A DNA stretch of 64,000 bases from Oxyruncus cristatus. Lineage: Eukaryota > Chordata > Aves > Passeriformes > Cotingidae. The notes under the pieces are model-generated. The model did not search any database, was not told where the DNA came from, and was given only the letters and a program-made list of their open reading frames with translations. Positions 48,306 to 62,416 of the stretch are shown piece after piece. The position numbers and the translations under genes are program-made. The DNA lies in assembly GCA_013399855.1 (NCBI GenBank), contig VXAY01003161.1, positions 19,761-83,760 on the forward strand. The letters are read 5' to 3'. The stretch's first letter is position 1. The number at the start of each line of letters is the position of its first letter.

Positions 48306-49010
48306 CTTATTTTGGAGGGTATATATATATCTTCATAATCACTTGCATGATTATGTTTAGGACTTGTGCTGAAAACAGTGTTGATAACACACAGGGTTAT
48401 AGTTATTGCCAAGCAGTGCTCACAGTGTCAAGGCCTTTTCAGATTGTCCAGGGAAGTTTTGGATACTCCATTCCTGGAAGTGTTCAAGCCAAGGTAGGAT
48501 AGGGCTATGAGCAACCTGGTCTAGTGGGATGTGTCCTTGGCCATGGCAGGGGATTTGGAACTAGATAATCTTTCAATTCTCTTCCAACCCAAACCATTCT
48601 ATGATTCTGTGATTCTACAATTCATTCACCCCACCAGCAAAGAGGCTGGGGGTGCATGAGAAGTTGGGGGGGGACACGGATGGGACAGCTGACCCCACCT
48701 GACCCAAGAGATATCCCATACCACATGACATTGTATTCAGCAAGAACAGCTACAGGAGAGAAGTTGCAAGTCAGGGGAAATATTTGGAGTTACTTTGCTT
48801 GTCTTCCCAAGTAACTGTAACACATGATGGAGCTGTGCTTTCCTGGAAACATCTGTCTCCCAATGACCAGTAGTGAAAGAATTCATTCTTTTTCTTTGCC
48901 TGTGTGCAATGCTTTTTTCTTTTCCTATTGAATTGTCTTTATCTCAACCCCAAAGATTTTTCACTTTTACCCTTCCAGTTCTGTCCTCCCTTTCCCCTGG
49001 GATGCCCCAT
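48306..49010 (+). mobile_element. ERVL-type LTR interrupted by a CR1
   Basis: The left part (CTTCATAATC, GAAAACAGTGTTGATAACAC, CAGTGTCAAGGCCTTTTC) and the right part (ACCCCACCAGCAAAGAGGCTG, then GGGACAGCTGACCCC, then TTGAATTGTCTTTATCTCAA) align in order with the LTR at 57516-58097. About 180 bp of CR1 lies between them. The right end stops near 49010 without the usual TTAAACCACAACA terminus, and the left end is diverged. Confidence 0.8.
48441..48620 (+). mobile_element. CR1 LINE 3' end nested inside an LTR
   Basis: It starts AGATTGTCCAGGGAAGTTTT and ends CCATTCTATGATTCTGTGATT, about 180 bp of CR1 3' sequence. LTR sequence lies on both sides, so the CR1 inserted after the LTR. Roughly 8 bp of LTR sequence at the junction is missing relative to the copy at 57.6 kb. 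Confidence 0.88.
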
Positions 49011-52000
49011 TTCTGTACTTGATTTCTTGGCTAATAGTTCAGATATCCTAGGTCCTAGGAAGTTCTTTCCAACACCACTGACTCCTGTCTGTCTGATCCT
49101 TACTTGTCTTCAGTAGTGTTGTGCATAAGCTGCTTTCTCTTTTCTCACTACCTTTTTCTCCTCTTTGCCACACTGCTGTGTGAAGCCTTCTCCCCTAAGT
49201 CTGCTCAGTTGTTGACTATGGAAAAAAACATCTTTTGCCTTTTTTTTTTTTTTCAAAAAGGGATGTATTAACTGAGTTTGACAAACAAGAGTGATTGTTT
49301 CTTTTACCAGCATTTTTTATGTGCTCTGATGGATGGATGCTACTATTCTGTATTACTCATTTTGGTTATTTTAAAATGCTGCTAGTGCTATCAGTAACAC
49401 TGATTCATTTACAATCCCATTCTCTTCTACCTGGCCTGTGATTGTACAGCCTTATATACTTATTTTACTGCCTTAATCCATAGTATAATTAAATACTTTG
49501 AATATTTGAATACTTTGAATGCTACAAAAATTAAGAGAGTACTGTTGATCTTGCATCACGAGATATGTTTACTATTACTACTATTACTATTAATAAGTAT
49601 ATGGAAGATGTTTTTAAAAGGATATTCTCTTAATCTCTCTATATCGTTTACACCCATAAGAGATGTGCATGTGCATTTATGTACAGAGGTTTTAGGAGAT
49701 TCTCTTAAGCAAAGCTGTAAAAGGGCTGTAGTTATTGATGCAGTCCCACGACTGCCTATATAAACTGCTACAATGTATTTATGCATTTGTATGTATATAC
49801 TTATGATTGGAGGCTTATACATATGAATATTAAATAAATTGTGATTTTTTTTTTTACTGTTGTTGACTAAATAGATAAAATGTTGAAACATTTCTAATGT
49901 GAATATACTTGATACATTTTGGTTATTTGGCTCTAAGTGCAACGCACATAAGTTATATTTGTTGTTCTGTGATCATGATCAGTGTGCTGGAAGGTTTTCA
50001 AGGCATTTACATTCTCAGAACTCTGTCCTATTATGTTTATAAATAATTGTGAGTCAAAATTAAAACAAGAACTGAACTCTTTGAAATGCATCAAAATTCC
50101 CAGGGTCTCTTTCTCCCTGAAGAGTGCTAAAAGATCTCATGTGTTAATGGCTTGTTCAGAACTAAAAGAATAATTCTGAAAAGTAAACTAAATAATCTGT
50201 CATCACTATCTGCCCTGCACTGAACTTTCTGCCTCTTGTGCAGGCAAGACCATCAATGTCTGGGATGGATTCCAAATGAACCATGGGTTAAAAGCAATTT
50301 GCAAGCTACTTAAACTTCTTTATTTGTAGCTCCTGATCTGAACTACTGTACATAAGTGAAGTGCATAATCATGAATGTATAGACCAATAATTTTTCACCC
50401 AGTAGTGGACAAGGCAATTCTAAATCGAAATGGTATGGTAAAAGACCCGAATGTATTACAGTCTTTAATTATACAATGACTCTTTAAGACCATACATTTC
50501 TAGAAATAATGTATTTTATTCCTTTCAATCAAATTTACTCGCAGCAATGCTGATCTCTCTAGTTGTATATGCAATGGGCTTTTTCAAGACATAAACTTTA
50601 ATCAGCCTTCTGTTCTCTTGAAAGAATGTGAAAAGATTTTTTTAAATGATAGACTACCTGATATAAAAAGAAAAGAGACTTTGTTTTCAAATGGCACAAT
50701 CCTATATTTTCATGATCTTGATTCATTACTATGTGGATGAAGTTAAAGACAAGACAGTGCTGAAAGGTGCACTATCTGTTAACTTCAGAGTGATTAATGA
50801 CAAGACAAGTTATCAGGTGTCTCAGAGTTGAGACCCCATTAACTTGGGAGAAAGCTGAGAAGCCAGAGGGAAGAAATAAGTCATAGTAACAAAAGGAGAT
50901 GAAGAAGAAATGCAGTTCTCTTGACTACAGATTGATATGCTCCTGTAGCCATGCTTAGTGTCATAAGGAATTTCAAATTACTACTCATGTACACTCTGAT
51001 TTTACATTCAAACAAACCACCCCAAGTTAACAGTAAGCAGTTGACCTAAGTGCTTAAGTAAGAGAAAAATAACAGATGCTAGCAGCAAATTTAAGAAATT
51101 ATTCTCTAGAGTGAGTTCATAAAACCAACAAGAACAATTCAAATATAGGAATATTTTAATATATATATATAGTAATTTTTCCCCAGTAACATAATTTAAA
51201 AAGAAATCTAGACTGTAATGAATAGAATTGAATGTGTATAATATATTTTAAATCAATAAAACATGTACATAATTTCTTTTCTTCAGATTCTATAGAGTGT
51301 TCAGTCTACTCAATGCACTGTCTTAAAACTACTACAAGTTTACCTTCTGCAAGGATATCCATTGAATAAAATAAAAATATTTAGAATTAATTCATCTCAA
51401 CAGGAAATGTATGAAATTTGCTTTCCACCTTTAACTTCTCTATGTTTGCAATGATTTCCATAAATAAAAAACCCAAACAACTTTATTCCTCACATAGCAC
51501 AGCATTTCAATACAGGGATGAACTGTAGAATGAACACCATGTGTGGTTTCTTGTGTTAATAGGCATCCACACAAGCTTCTGTAATGTACAATAGTTTAAC
51601 ACAATATATAAAGGCTTTATGTATTTCAAATAAAAATGGTTTCAGGAAGAGTTCTAGTTATGGTTCCTTTTAATAAAGCGATAGCAACAAAAGCCCACTG
51701 ATATATGCAAAGCATTCTTTAGTTGTCAAGTGTTGATAAAATGGTGCCTACTAAGTGATCTTTTACAAAATTAATTGAGTAGAGACAACCCGCTGTCTTT
51801 AAAGGACAATACTAACAGTAAGAAGCTGTGAAACTGTAGCTTTTTGTGCTGAACACTTATTGAGCTCTTTATTCCTGCGGTGAAATAGATTTCTTTTGGA
51901 CAAATCAAGTGATGAGTGTATGCTTACATTCTGTATGAACATACAGTCATGGAACACCACAGGGTACAGTGATCAGGTCTTTCATTGGCAAATCACGGCA

Positions 52001-52926
52001 GTGACAAGTCTAAGCATGGAAGACTCTGTGGGTGCAGAGGGGAAGCAGAGACTGTAGCCTAGAGCTTATGAAAGCTTCTATGTGGGTGGCAGAATTTTGG
52101 GAAAAAAGTCTCTATCCAAAATGTGATAAAATACCCTCTGAATAGCCACCACCTAATCATCAAGGCACTCATACTCTATAGGCATAATGGTTTTGGTATT
52201 CTATATTCATCTATTATGCAGTTGACATATTTGGGCTCAAGAATCCCCAGTTTAATGTGTTCACTGCCTGTTTTCAGTGGTGTAACTGAGATAACAGAGC
52301 TAAATGACTTTTATTCACTTCCAATTCAAGCAAGGACATCAGCTTATCTATTTTTTCACACTATAAAGCTACATACCAATGCTCAGTGAAGATACAAGAA
52401 ACAAGAGCTTCTCTAAATTACCCCAAAAGTTTAACAATCTATTAATGAGGAGAGAAATTCTTGTATATGATTCAGAAAGAATTCACTCCAAGAGAAGCAA
52501 CAGTTATGGAAAATCACAGTTAATTTTAATAAAGCTAAGCTATACTCACTTAATGTGGAGAAGCTTATATTACTTTCACAAAAACTTACTGCACAATGCT
52601 AGTTCACAAAATGTTGTCTTGTGGTTAAAACATACATATCCAGAAATTATCCTTATACAGAAACACAATTCCAGTCATCTAATACTATTGGTGAACTTGA
52701 GAGATGAGTGAGGAACTTAATTGTTTTAAAAAGACCTAATAATTACTAAATGGATATAATTATATCAATTTTGGTTTGTTGTAAATGATGCAATCACAAA
52801 GTAAAAAAGTACATTCAAAATTTAAGTAGAGAAATGTCTTATTTAGAACAGCTGGGACTAGTTCATCACTGTGTGGGTGTAACACAAACTGTGTATTCCA
52901 CACCCTCTATGTCATTTCCCAGAAAA

Positions 52927-53573
52927 TGTTAACAATAGACACTTTGCAGCAGCTGCCCAGAGCACACCTGACCCCTCAGGCTCAACTGGGAGTTAAGAGG
53001 CCTGTGAGACAGGAGGATGTTCCTGTCTTCACACCAATACTCAGGTGTGATAACTCCCCTCCGGGGAGTCAGTAGTTCCTCAGTACCCAACCTGAGGGGT
53101 CACGTCTGCTAGTGGACCATCAAGGATTCCAAAAATATCCTGTGACTCACAATCACCCATTGCGGAACTCCCTGCCCTGGGGGAGGTACTGGGCATTCCT
53201 GCCTGAACCTGAGGGAATATGATCTTGGGGTCTTGGGACCTCTGGTACTAGAGGAGGACCAGAACCTCAACCGGACTGCGACCACCGCTCTCAACCAGAC
53301 TGTGATCATCACTCACACCAACAGGTTTTTCCCCTCCTTTTACTCTTGGACTCAGGGGGTGGCCATGTGTGGCTCAGCACAGAGGCCAGCGAACACCATT
53401 CTGTTCATGCCCCAGGGTGCTGGGTTATACATGTGGGTTTTTGTGGGTTAGAACCAACTGTTCATCAGAATAATTGTATTTATTGTATCACTTTTATTAA
53501 ATTGTAATTCTGACTTACAAACTCTTTTGAGTCGGGTTCATTTCTCCTGACGGTTTATCTTTAAACCAGCACA
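52927..53573 (+). mobile_element. ERVL-like solo LTR of a different subfamily
   Basis: The 647-bp element starts TGTTAACAATAGACAC and ends TTTAAACCAGCACA. Upstream GAAAA and downstream AGAAA are a probable 5-bp target duplication, shifted by one base in an A-rich site. It is GC-rich in its first two-thirds. ATTAAATTGTAATTCTGAC near its end parallels the ATTAAATTGTCTTTATC poly(A) region of the other LTRs. The 72-codon frame inside is not a recognised gene. Confidence 0.75.
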
Positions 53574-54199
53574 AGAAATAAATGTGGTTTGTCTAGTTTG
53601 TTGTTGGTTGTGGTTTTTTCATGAAACTAAACAAAAGCTTAAGCCTTTTATTCCTCTTATCCAATAAAGCCATGGTTATCTTACAACTGCAATTCAGTCA
53701 ATTCAAAACATATTTCTTGCATTTCTAAATGTGTATTCATTTAGAGAATGCTGTTTGACTTGGGGGGGGTCAATTTTTTGTAAATGAACACTGAAATAAA
53801 TTCCTAAAATTATGTTGGTCACACTGAAACATAAGTTAGACACAAATGAGAGTCTGTAATTAGAAATTATTGAAATTTGTTTGGGGCAGCTTTTTACTAT
53901 GGATAGATTTCAAAATACTACAGAAAAGTAGGATGCAATCCATTGGAAGTACAGAGTGAACAATTAGATAAGAATACTCATCTGTGCAATAATCAACGAA
54001 ATATCAGTATTCAGAAATTAGTTAAATATTTAGACCATCAATATAAAATGTGAATCAGTAATTTTTTGCAGTTGCAAAATGTATTTGTCTTAATGGAAAT
54101 ATTTTGTGTATAAATAAAATAAGTATTTTCTCTAACCTGTGAAATGTTTTCTTCTCTACTTTTTTTCATTTAGTCATAGATTCTAATTTTATTTCATCA

Positions 54200-54675
54200 A
54201 ATCACAGAATGGTTTGTGTTGGAAGGGACCTTTAAAGATCTTCTAGTCTCCTCTTCTAGTCCAACCTCCCTACAACAAGAAGGGATATCTTTAACAAGAT
54301 CAGGTTGCTCAAAACCCTGTCCAACCTGGCCTTGAATATTTCTGAGATCTACCACCTCTCTGGGCAACCTGTTCCACTGTTTCAGCAGCCTAATCATACA
54401 AATGTTTTTCCTTTTATCTAGTCTGTTGTATGTACCCTGGTTTAGCTTAAAATCATTACTTATCACTACAGGCCCTACTAAAGAGTCTGTCCCCATCTTC
54501 CTTATAACCTCCCTTTGGGTACAGGAAGGCTGCTATAAGGTCTCCCTAGAGCTGTCTCTTCTCCAGGCTGAACAACCTCAAGTCTCTCAGACTTTCCTCA
54601 TAGTAGAGGTGCTCCATCTCCCTGATCATTTTTTTATGGCTCTCCTCTGGAGTCACTCCAACAGGTCTGCCTGCT
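54200..54675 (-). mobile_element. CR1 LINE, minus-strand copy
   Basis: AATCACAGAATGGTTTGTGT then TTGGAAGGGACCTTTAAAGAT is the reverse complement of a CR1 3' end. The element continues through CAACCTGGCCTTGAATATT and CTGGGCAACCTGTTCCACTG into the ORF2 end (CTCTCCTCTGGAGTCACTCC). Confidence 0.92.
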
Positions 54676-57515
54676 GAATACTGGTTAGAAATTAAGGCAA
54701 CAGTGATACTTTGAAGTCCTATGAGCTCAGAAACTGCCCTTATCCCTATGTTGCACTGTTGCAGTTCTGAACAATGGACACAAATGACAGGTTTGAAATT
54801 ACTGAAATTTGTAGAGGTTTCTGCAATTTTTATCAAACATGAGAAAATTATACTAATTCACCATATCCAGACAAGCAATTTGCACTTTACCACCCACTTT
54901 TTTTCAAGTGGCTATATGAATAGATAATCAAAAGCCGCAGATAGGAAAATTGGAATGGGAATCTGCAATTTTTTCTTACTATGATCATATAATTTCAATA
55001 TATTTTCTAATGCAGTACTGCGCTATTCTTTTTATTCTTGGCTATACTAACTCCAGCAGTGCAGAAAGGTAGAAAAAATTATATGCCAGTGCCAAAGTTG
55101 GAGTTTAGAAATGCTTGTCCAGCAAGTCTTACCTGAAAGACTTTGGCTTGCCAAACTGGAGGAAGAAAAAGAGCAATGTGTGATTACTGTGATATGATAA
55201 ATTGGTTCTGGAACTGAATCAGAACTTAAGGAACAGCTGCTGATGTTACACAGAGGCAGCTGATTATTTTACCACTAACGAGGCAATATATTCACTATTG
55301 ATGAAAGAACAAAGGAGGTCAGAAAACTGTATCTTTACAGTGTCACAAAGTTGATGACATGAAATGGTAAATCCTTGAGTTCCTATTAGAGAAAGGACCT
55401 AGATAAACATAGCTCTAGGGAAGAAAATAAAAATAATATCCTACTAAGTTTCAGGACACTGCTCATCATTAATATAATACTTCAACCAGCTGAGAAGCAA
55501 AAATTATGTCTTCATATATAGTCTAAGTATAGCAATTTGCTAGTTTGTGACTAGCATTGTGAGGCAATTTAGAATTTGCAGATGTCAAAATTACCTATGT
55601 ATCATGCAGTTTGCTTGCCAGATATCAACCTCTAGGGTGCTATATGTCACAAGATGCCTGAAAATTGTAATTTAAATACCAATTGTAACACATTAAAAGT
55701 TTCATATTCAGTTACTTAAAAGAGCAGAGAAGAAGAAATTAATTAAAGTCATTCTTAATGCTGTTTAGTTTTTTAAAAAATCAAATAGGAAAGGTCAAGT
55801 AAGCAAGCTATGTGCAAGCACCGAAAAGACAGTAAAGATACCACTTAATAACAAATATAAAAGACAACATGGAGTTGTAACCTACAAATCTTGTCAAACC
55901 AGCCTATGTTTATGAAGGAAAAACAAGCCTTTTAATGACACTTTTATTAAATTTATTAGTGCATTTGACATTGCTTTTCATGAATAGTTGAAGAAAACAT
56001 ATTCTATTTCTGTGTCAGTTAGATTACTTGTTCCGTTTAAAAAAAGTGGGAAAAAGAAAACCAATCATTATAGAAACTCATGCTTAAAGAACAAGAAGAA
56101 TCAAAAATTTAGTTAACATTATGTACAAAGACAATTTGAATGAATCTGTGTTCAGTTTAAGAAAAAAACTCTTGGAATAATGTGACGGCAATTTTCAAGT
56201 ACAAGAAAGATTTCAAGATTTCCCTTCTAAGAAAAACCTATAACAGCTTGAATGATCAAAATAGAATAACCCTTTCCATAGACTGGCTCAGCACTGGATT
56301 TTTGGATGCTGTTTGGAGGACTGTTCAATACTGTACAATTTGGGGTTACCAGAACCTATAGGGATATAAGATTATCTATACTATTTTATCTTTTTGTATT
56401 TTGCTGGCCCCAATAGGTGTAATTTTAAATTATCATGTAACATAAGACTTTACAGAGTCCGAGTGCCTTTCTTCCTGGGATCCTAACAGACTGGCACCTA
56501 CTGGTAACAAGTACATTCACACTAGAAAACACTACAAAAAGTAGTGAGGGACACTGACTAGAAATCACATAGCACTTACCTTCTTGTAGCTTAACAAATG
56601 AAAATATTTTTTTTCTTATTAGGAATGTTACAGATATAACTGATCCAGCACTGGAAAAGAGGGAGCAGGTACCTGATACTTGGATGAATTTAATATTAGA
56701 TTTACTTGATTTTTTTTTTTTTTTAGTCAGGGTGCAAGTCAGGAGGCATGCACTACCTCAGAGGATGTTCTTTGTTTTGTCATAGGGAAATGTGAGATGT
56801 GTTGGGGTTCTTTTTAAAATAATTTCATCAGAACACTGTTTAAGTATAAACGTGGCGCTGAGCTGGAGTAAAATGTAAAAACTGGCAAACAAGCAGCTGC
56901 TTACCATAAATGAAAGTTTTAAAATGCTAATGAAAGAAAGTATAAATGTCAACAAAATGCAAAATGGTATCACATCGAACGTCTTTTCAGTGGCTTTAAA
57001 TTGTATATGCCCCTATGATGGTGCTATTGTACAGCATTTCAATGGATATGATCAAATTCTGTCAACTGATGGAAGGGAAATCCTGAATCCCTGGTGCAAA
57101 GCGAACAATTCAGTACCATTAAATCACTCATCTATCATTTCTGACAAAATGCTAAATGAAACTTAAGCCACCCATCAAGAAGCAGATAGTAGCAGTACCA
57201 CCTTTGTGATACAGTTAAAGCTACTGAACAGCTGCATCGGAGTTATTCAACAGAAACTTGCGGCATTCCCGCCAAAATAGAGAAATATGGGAGATGTTAG
57301 TGACTCAGAAAGACTGTGTTATTGACAAAGTTCCTACAAATAAAATGTTTTTGGATGAAAAATAATGTTTATATCTTCAAATAGAAAAATGACTTCTCAG
57401 GCATCATAATGATCATATTGATTTTCTCAGTGATAAAAACATTAAAAGGAGAATTATACTTGGCTGTCCTGATCCTAATAATCTTCTAGCTAATCTGTTC
57501 AGTTTCTGATTTTAC

Positions 57516-58097
57516 TGTTTTGGTCTGGGATCAAGTTAATTTTATTCATAGTAGTTAGTATGGTGTTGTGTTTTGTATTTGTGATGAAAACAGTTCTGAT
57601 AATTCAGGCATGCTTTTTTTATTGCTGATCAGTGCTTACATACAGCATCAAAGCCTTTTCTGCTTCTCATTCCATCCCACCAACAAGGAGGCTGGGGGTG
57701 CAAAAGGAGCTGGGAGGGGACACAGCCAGGACAGCTGAGCTGAACTGACCAAAGTGATATTCCGTACCATATGGCATCATGCTCAGCAACAAAAAACTGA
57801 GAAGGAGGAAGATGAGGATGTTTGAAGTGATGGCGTTTGTTTTCCCAAGTAACCCAAGTGATGGAGCTTTGCTTTCCTGGGGATGGCTGATCACCTGCCT
57901 GCTCATGAGAAGTGGTGAATGAATTCCTTATTTTGCTTTGCTTGTGTGGACAGCTTTACCTTTACCTATTAAATTGTCTTTATCTCAACCCATGAGGTTT
58001 TTCACTTTTACCTTTGTGATTCTCTGCCCCATCCTGCTGGTGGGGAGTGAGCAAGGCTGGGTAGTGCTTTCCTGCCTACTGGGGTTAAACCACAACA
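57516..58097 (+). mobile_element. ERVL-type solo LTR, most complete copy of its family here
   Basis: About 582 bp. It starts TGTTTTGGTCTGGGATCAAG and ends GGGGTTAAACCACAACA. Internal landmarks are GAAAACAGTTCTGATAA, the GCTGGGGGTGCAAAAGGAGC block, ATTCCGTACCATATGGCATC and the ATTAAATTGTCTTTATCTC poly(A) region. Flanks TTTAC and CTTAT agree at only three of five positions, so the target duplication is degraded or the limits are slightly off. Confidence 0.85.
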
Positions 58098-59932
58098 CTT
58101 ATCAAGCTGATATGATTTGTACAACAAGGGAAATTTAACAGAAATGTTATACAATCAATCCAAACCCTTCAGTACTATCAGCCATCAGATTCTCTGCAGG
58201 CTTTAGGAAAAAAATTCATTATATAGGCAAGTTTTCAAATATATTTCTTTATTTCATAATGAGTGAGGCGCAGGTTTAAAGCAGAGTATTTAGGTCTTTC
58301 AGTGATAAAAAAGTTACAATGCAATAACTTGTTTGATAGTATAACCTGTAGGTTGTACTTAGTGTGCATAAAGGAATCTGTATTTGTCAGCACATATATG
58401 AGATTTTGTGCTAAATCAAAATTTGTATAATTACTGTGCTGTAGCCTGTTCTTTGCCAATCATTATGTATATATTAGGATGTATGCCACATATCATCAAC
58501 TCTTTTGATCAAAAGAACAAGCGATTAAGCCTGCACAACATGAAGGAAATTAAGGTACTCATCCATCTTCACAGCGCTGAAGAGATAGAAGATGCTGAAA
58601 AGTTAGATCTCTGCATTACCACTGAATAACTGAAAAATCTGAGTGAGAATTTAGCTAGGTTGACAACATAACTGATAAAATTTACATGGAAGACAAACAG
58701 AATAATTCAAGTTCTGTTTTGGGACATTAAAAACTCATCTGTGTATTAAAGAGAAAAGAAATATTATTTTAAATGCAAGTGTGCTCTATTCATTTTGAAA
58801 CCAGTTTTATGTAATATACAGTCATCAGAATAAGCATCTCAATGCTTTCCATATGAGTCTGTATGAATTATTTTGCTGATATAAAGTGACAGAGTACAGT
58901 TTTGACTACTGAGATCAGCAGCACAGCTGGATGCTTCTTTAAGCACAAATATGCTGCTCCAGGTGTCTCTGTGTCACATAATAGATTGCTCCAACCTATT
59001 TCACTGTCCAGATAATATATACATAAAGGGCTGAAAAGAAGGCTGATGAAACATTATGTGGACATGCTCCAAATAAATCTTTAGTGGAGTGGCAGCAGTA
59101 CCACCATAATATGTAAAGCTAAAGGCTAAGGGTACCTTGTATGTCAGAGAACGTGTGTTGATACTGCCAAGACCTTCGACCAAAAACTGATTCAAACTGT
59201 GTGGACAAAAGACACCATTCAAAGGGACTACAGTGAAAAGTACAAACTATTTTTATGGCATTTATCTTACTAAATGACTAAAAAATAGCACCATAGCTTA
59301 TACTGACTACAAATTACAATGGTTTCAAAAAATGAGATTAATTTTTCATGGAGAAGCCATAAAACTGAATCTTTCTATATTGAATTAGTAATGACTCTGT
59401 AAAAACATTTCTGGAAACACAGAAAACAGTTTGAGATTTAGGTTGTTCGAATTGAAATCTGACACTGCAGAGCCTTGGAGCCGGGGGAGGGGGTGGAGGG
59501 GGAAAGAAAAAGTCTTCTTTGGGTCAGAATGAGTAAAATTTGTGGATTTACATTTAGACCAAAAAAAATCCAATTTTTGTTGAACAAAGAGTTTGTGGAC
59601 TCATCCTGTTTTTATTTGAGAGATGCATTTTTTTAATTCTTCTGGAAAAACCTAGTAACATATATGCTGCAATTAAATTATCTAAGCAAATATAATTACT
59701 ACCATTTCCACCAAGATGTTGATGATGTGATTTAAAGTTGTTTTTCTAAGTCTGATCTACTATGTGAAGAAAGACAGCACAGATTTAATTTGTAGGGTTG
59801 AAACTAAATGAAGTAACACGTGTTCACATTAAGAAAATATTTACCTTGTTGTTCTCTGGATGACCACTGTATTATTTTCTGTTGCTTAGAAAATACATAG
59901 TTTGGTGTAAAGGCTTTTAAAGAGACAACTTA

Positions 59933-61003
59933 CCTCATGGCAAGTTTTGCACAAAGACTGATGATGTATGGGCTGGATGAGTAGACAGTGAGGTGAACTG
60001 AAAACTGGATGAATGGCCAAGCCCAGAGGAAGATGATAAGTGTCATGGAATCAACTTGAAGGCCAGAAATCAATAGTGGACTCCAGGGATCAATAGTGGA
60101 TCCAGTCCTTCTTAACTTCTTCATTAATATCTGACTGATGGGGGCAGAGTGCACCTTCAGCAAGTTTGCAGAAAACACAAAGATGGGAGGAGTAGCTGAT
60201 ACATTGTGGGGTTGTGCTGCCACAGAGGGATCTGCTGACAGGCTTGAGAAATGGGCTGACATAAACCTCATGAAGTTCAACAAGGGGAAGTGACAAATCC
60301 TGCACCTGGGGAGGAATAGCCCCATGCAGCAACTGGAAAGCAGTTTTGCAGTGAAGAACGTGGAGGTTCTGGTGGACATCAAGTTGAACGTGCACCAGCA
60401 ATATTCCTTTTGCCACAAAGGCTAATGTTATGCTGAGCTATATTCATTGGAATGTTGACAGAAGATTGAAGGAAATGATCCTTCCCCTCTACTCAATTCT
60501 AGGACTGAGGCCACACCTGGAAAACTGTGTCCAGTTCTGGGCTATCCACTATAAGAGAGACATGGATATACTGGAGAGAGTCCAGCAAAGCATCAGTAAA
60601 ATAATTGACAGCCTGGAGCACCTCTCCTGTGAGGAAAGGCTGAGAAGGCTGAACCTAGAATAGAGAAGTCTCGGAGAGATTTCATCAGTAAATATAAATA
60701 CCTGAAGAGAGGATGCAAAGAAGACAGAGCTATCCACTGTGTCCAGTGACAGGAACAGAAGAAGTGGGCTCAAACTGAAACACAGAAGGCTCTGACTGAA
60801 CATCAGGGAAAACTTTTACACTGTGAGGATAATAGCACTGATACAAGTTTTCTGGAGAATTTGTGGAGTCTCCATCCTTGGAAATATTCAAAAGTAATCT
60901 GGACATGGTCCTGGAAAACTGACACTAGGTGTCCCTGCTTGAGCAGGGGCTTTTGACCTCATAACTTCCAGACGTCACTTTCTAGCTAAACCATGCTGTG
61001 ATT
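59933..61003 (+). mobile_element. CR1 LINE, old 5'-truncated copy
   Basis: It starts with CTCATGGCAAGTTTTGC and GGGCTGGATGAGTAGACAG, continues through AACTGGATGAATGGCCAAGC (a typical CR1 ORF2 segment), a degraded FADDTK region and the 3' UTR, and ends CCATGCTGTGATTAA. Many substitutions and frameshifts show an older insertion than the copies at 14 or 22 kb. Confidence 0.9.
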
Positions 61004-62387
61004 AATTTTACAGTTAGTCAGGTTGTTTCTTTCACAAGCTAAATTCTTGGTTCTACAGGACATTCACAGTAGCCCTATTACAGGAGTCTTTCCATCTCCA
61101 CTTCAAAATATCATATTTCTTACCACACTGCATTTTGCTAGACTACCAAAACAGTTCATGTAGTGTTCACCCTTTGTGTCTAACTTCATTTTTCTTGCAT
61201 GAGAACTATGCAAAATTTTACTGAATATATGTCAACTGAGTTTCTTACTTCATTAATATATTTTGTAAAGTTGTGAATACATCCATATGTAAGTTGAATA
61301 TAACTTGAGTTAAATGTCACAGAATTGGAAATGTCTCTTTCATGATAGTATTGTACTCTGTAATATTAAGCAAGGTGAAAATTATACATTTCCTATGAGA
61401 AGGTGCAGTAAAATCATTGTGATTTCTATTGTTGTGCTTTTTTTTTTTTTTTGCTATTGTAGGTCCTATCAAAAAACATCCTCGGTTTGATTATTTTTTG
61501 CTGCTATGTCCCACATATTATTTTAGGCTACACCAATGTGATACACACCATGCAAGTCATTTATGCACACAAAATTCCACTGTGGTTACAGTTGTCTGGT
61601 ACATGAGCAAGGATTTGTGTAAAGCACCTGAGCTCTATTCTTTTCTCCTAGTGTCCTGATGTGTGAATTTGGAGATTCAGACATGGTTTTCTAGAATTCA
61701 GCTGACATATTATTTCAGTCATAAGATCTTTCGAGAAGATATGTTCTTGCTTGAAAAAATCCTTTCATAAAATAATGACTGGAATTACAACTTGAATTAA
61801 TGTAAGGGTGATATCTTCTATTTCTATCGATTTCATGATATTCTGTCTTATTCTTTTTGGCTTTTTTCCTGCTCTGTATGGATTTCATAAGCCATTATTA
61901 TCACATCACTGTGAACCTGTAACAGTTACCTTTTATTTCTGCTCATGAAGTGGTTATATGTTTTCAAACTATTTTTCTTTTAAAAATTTGCTACTTGCTT
62001 AATATTGAAAATTTTAAACAGTCTGGTGTTCACAGTGGCAGTAACTTTATTGACTGTGTCACTTTCATTATTTCCTGGAGTATTTGTCTTCTTTCTAAAA
62101 TTACTATTATTTTTAATATTTGCTTTGTCAGAGTTTGTGAGACTTCAATATGCTGTCTAAGTTTTCATATCACCTTGTGGTTTTTTTTTTCCTCTCAGTA
62201 AGTGTAATTTATAACTCTGTAAGTGAAATGGCTTCACAGGCAGAACCAAAAAGAAATATTACATCTCTATGTTTTTATCAATATTAACCCAATATATTGT
62301 AATGTATGATTTGTCTTCACTAATACAGTTGTGGTTGCTAAATATGAATAATGACAGTCAAACCATAAGCAATCTCTGCTTTTTGTA

Positions 62388-62416
62388 TTATCTATCTATC
62401 TGTCTATTCATCCATC
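62388..62416. repeat. (TATC)n-type tetranucleotide repeat
   Basis: TATCTATCTATCTGTC followed by TATTCATCCATC, an imperfect tetranucleotide microsatellite. Confidence 0.9.

Noticed and set aside
55860..56350. A possible very old CR1: CTTGTCAAACCAGCCT followed by a TTTGACATTGCTTTTCATG segment resembling reverse-transcriptase coding sequence.
   Set aside because: Only two short resemblances can be aligned by eye, not enough to call an element without a profile search.
59921..59932. A minus-strand donor-like CATGAGGTAAGT next to the 162-codon minus frame at 59930-60418.
   Set aside because: The frame is the reverse strand of a CR1 copy. The donor match sits at the CR1 edge and no EGF motif is present.
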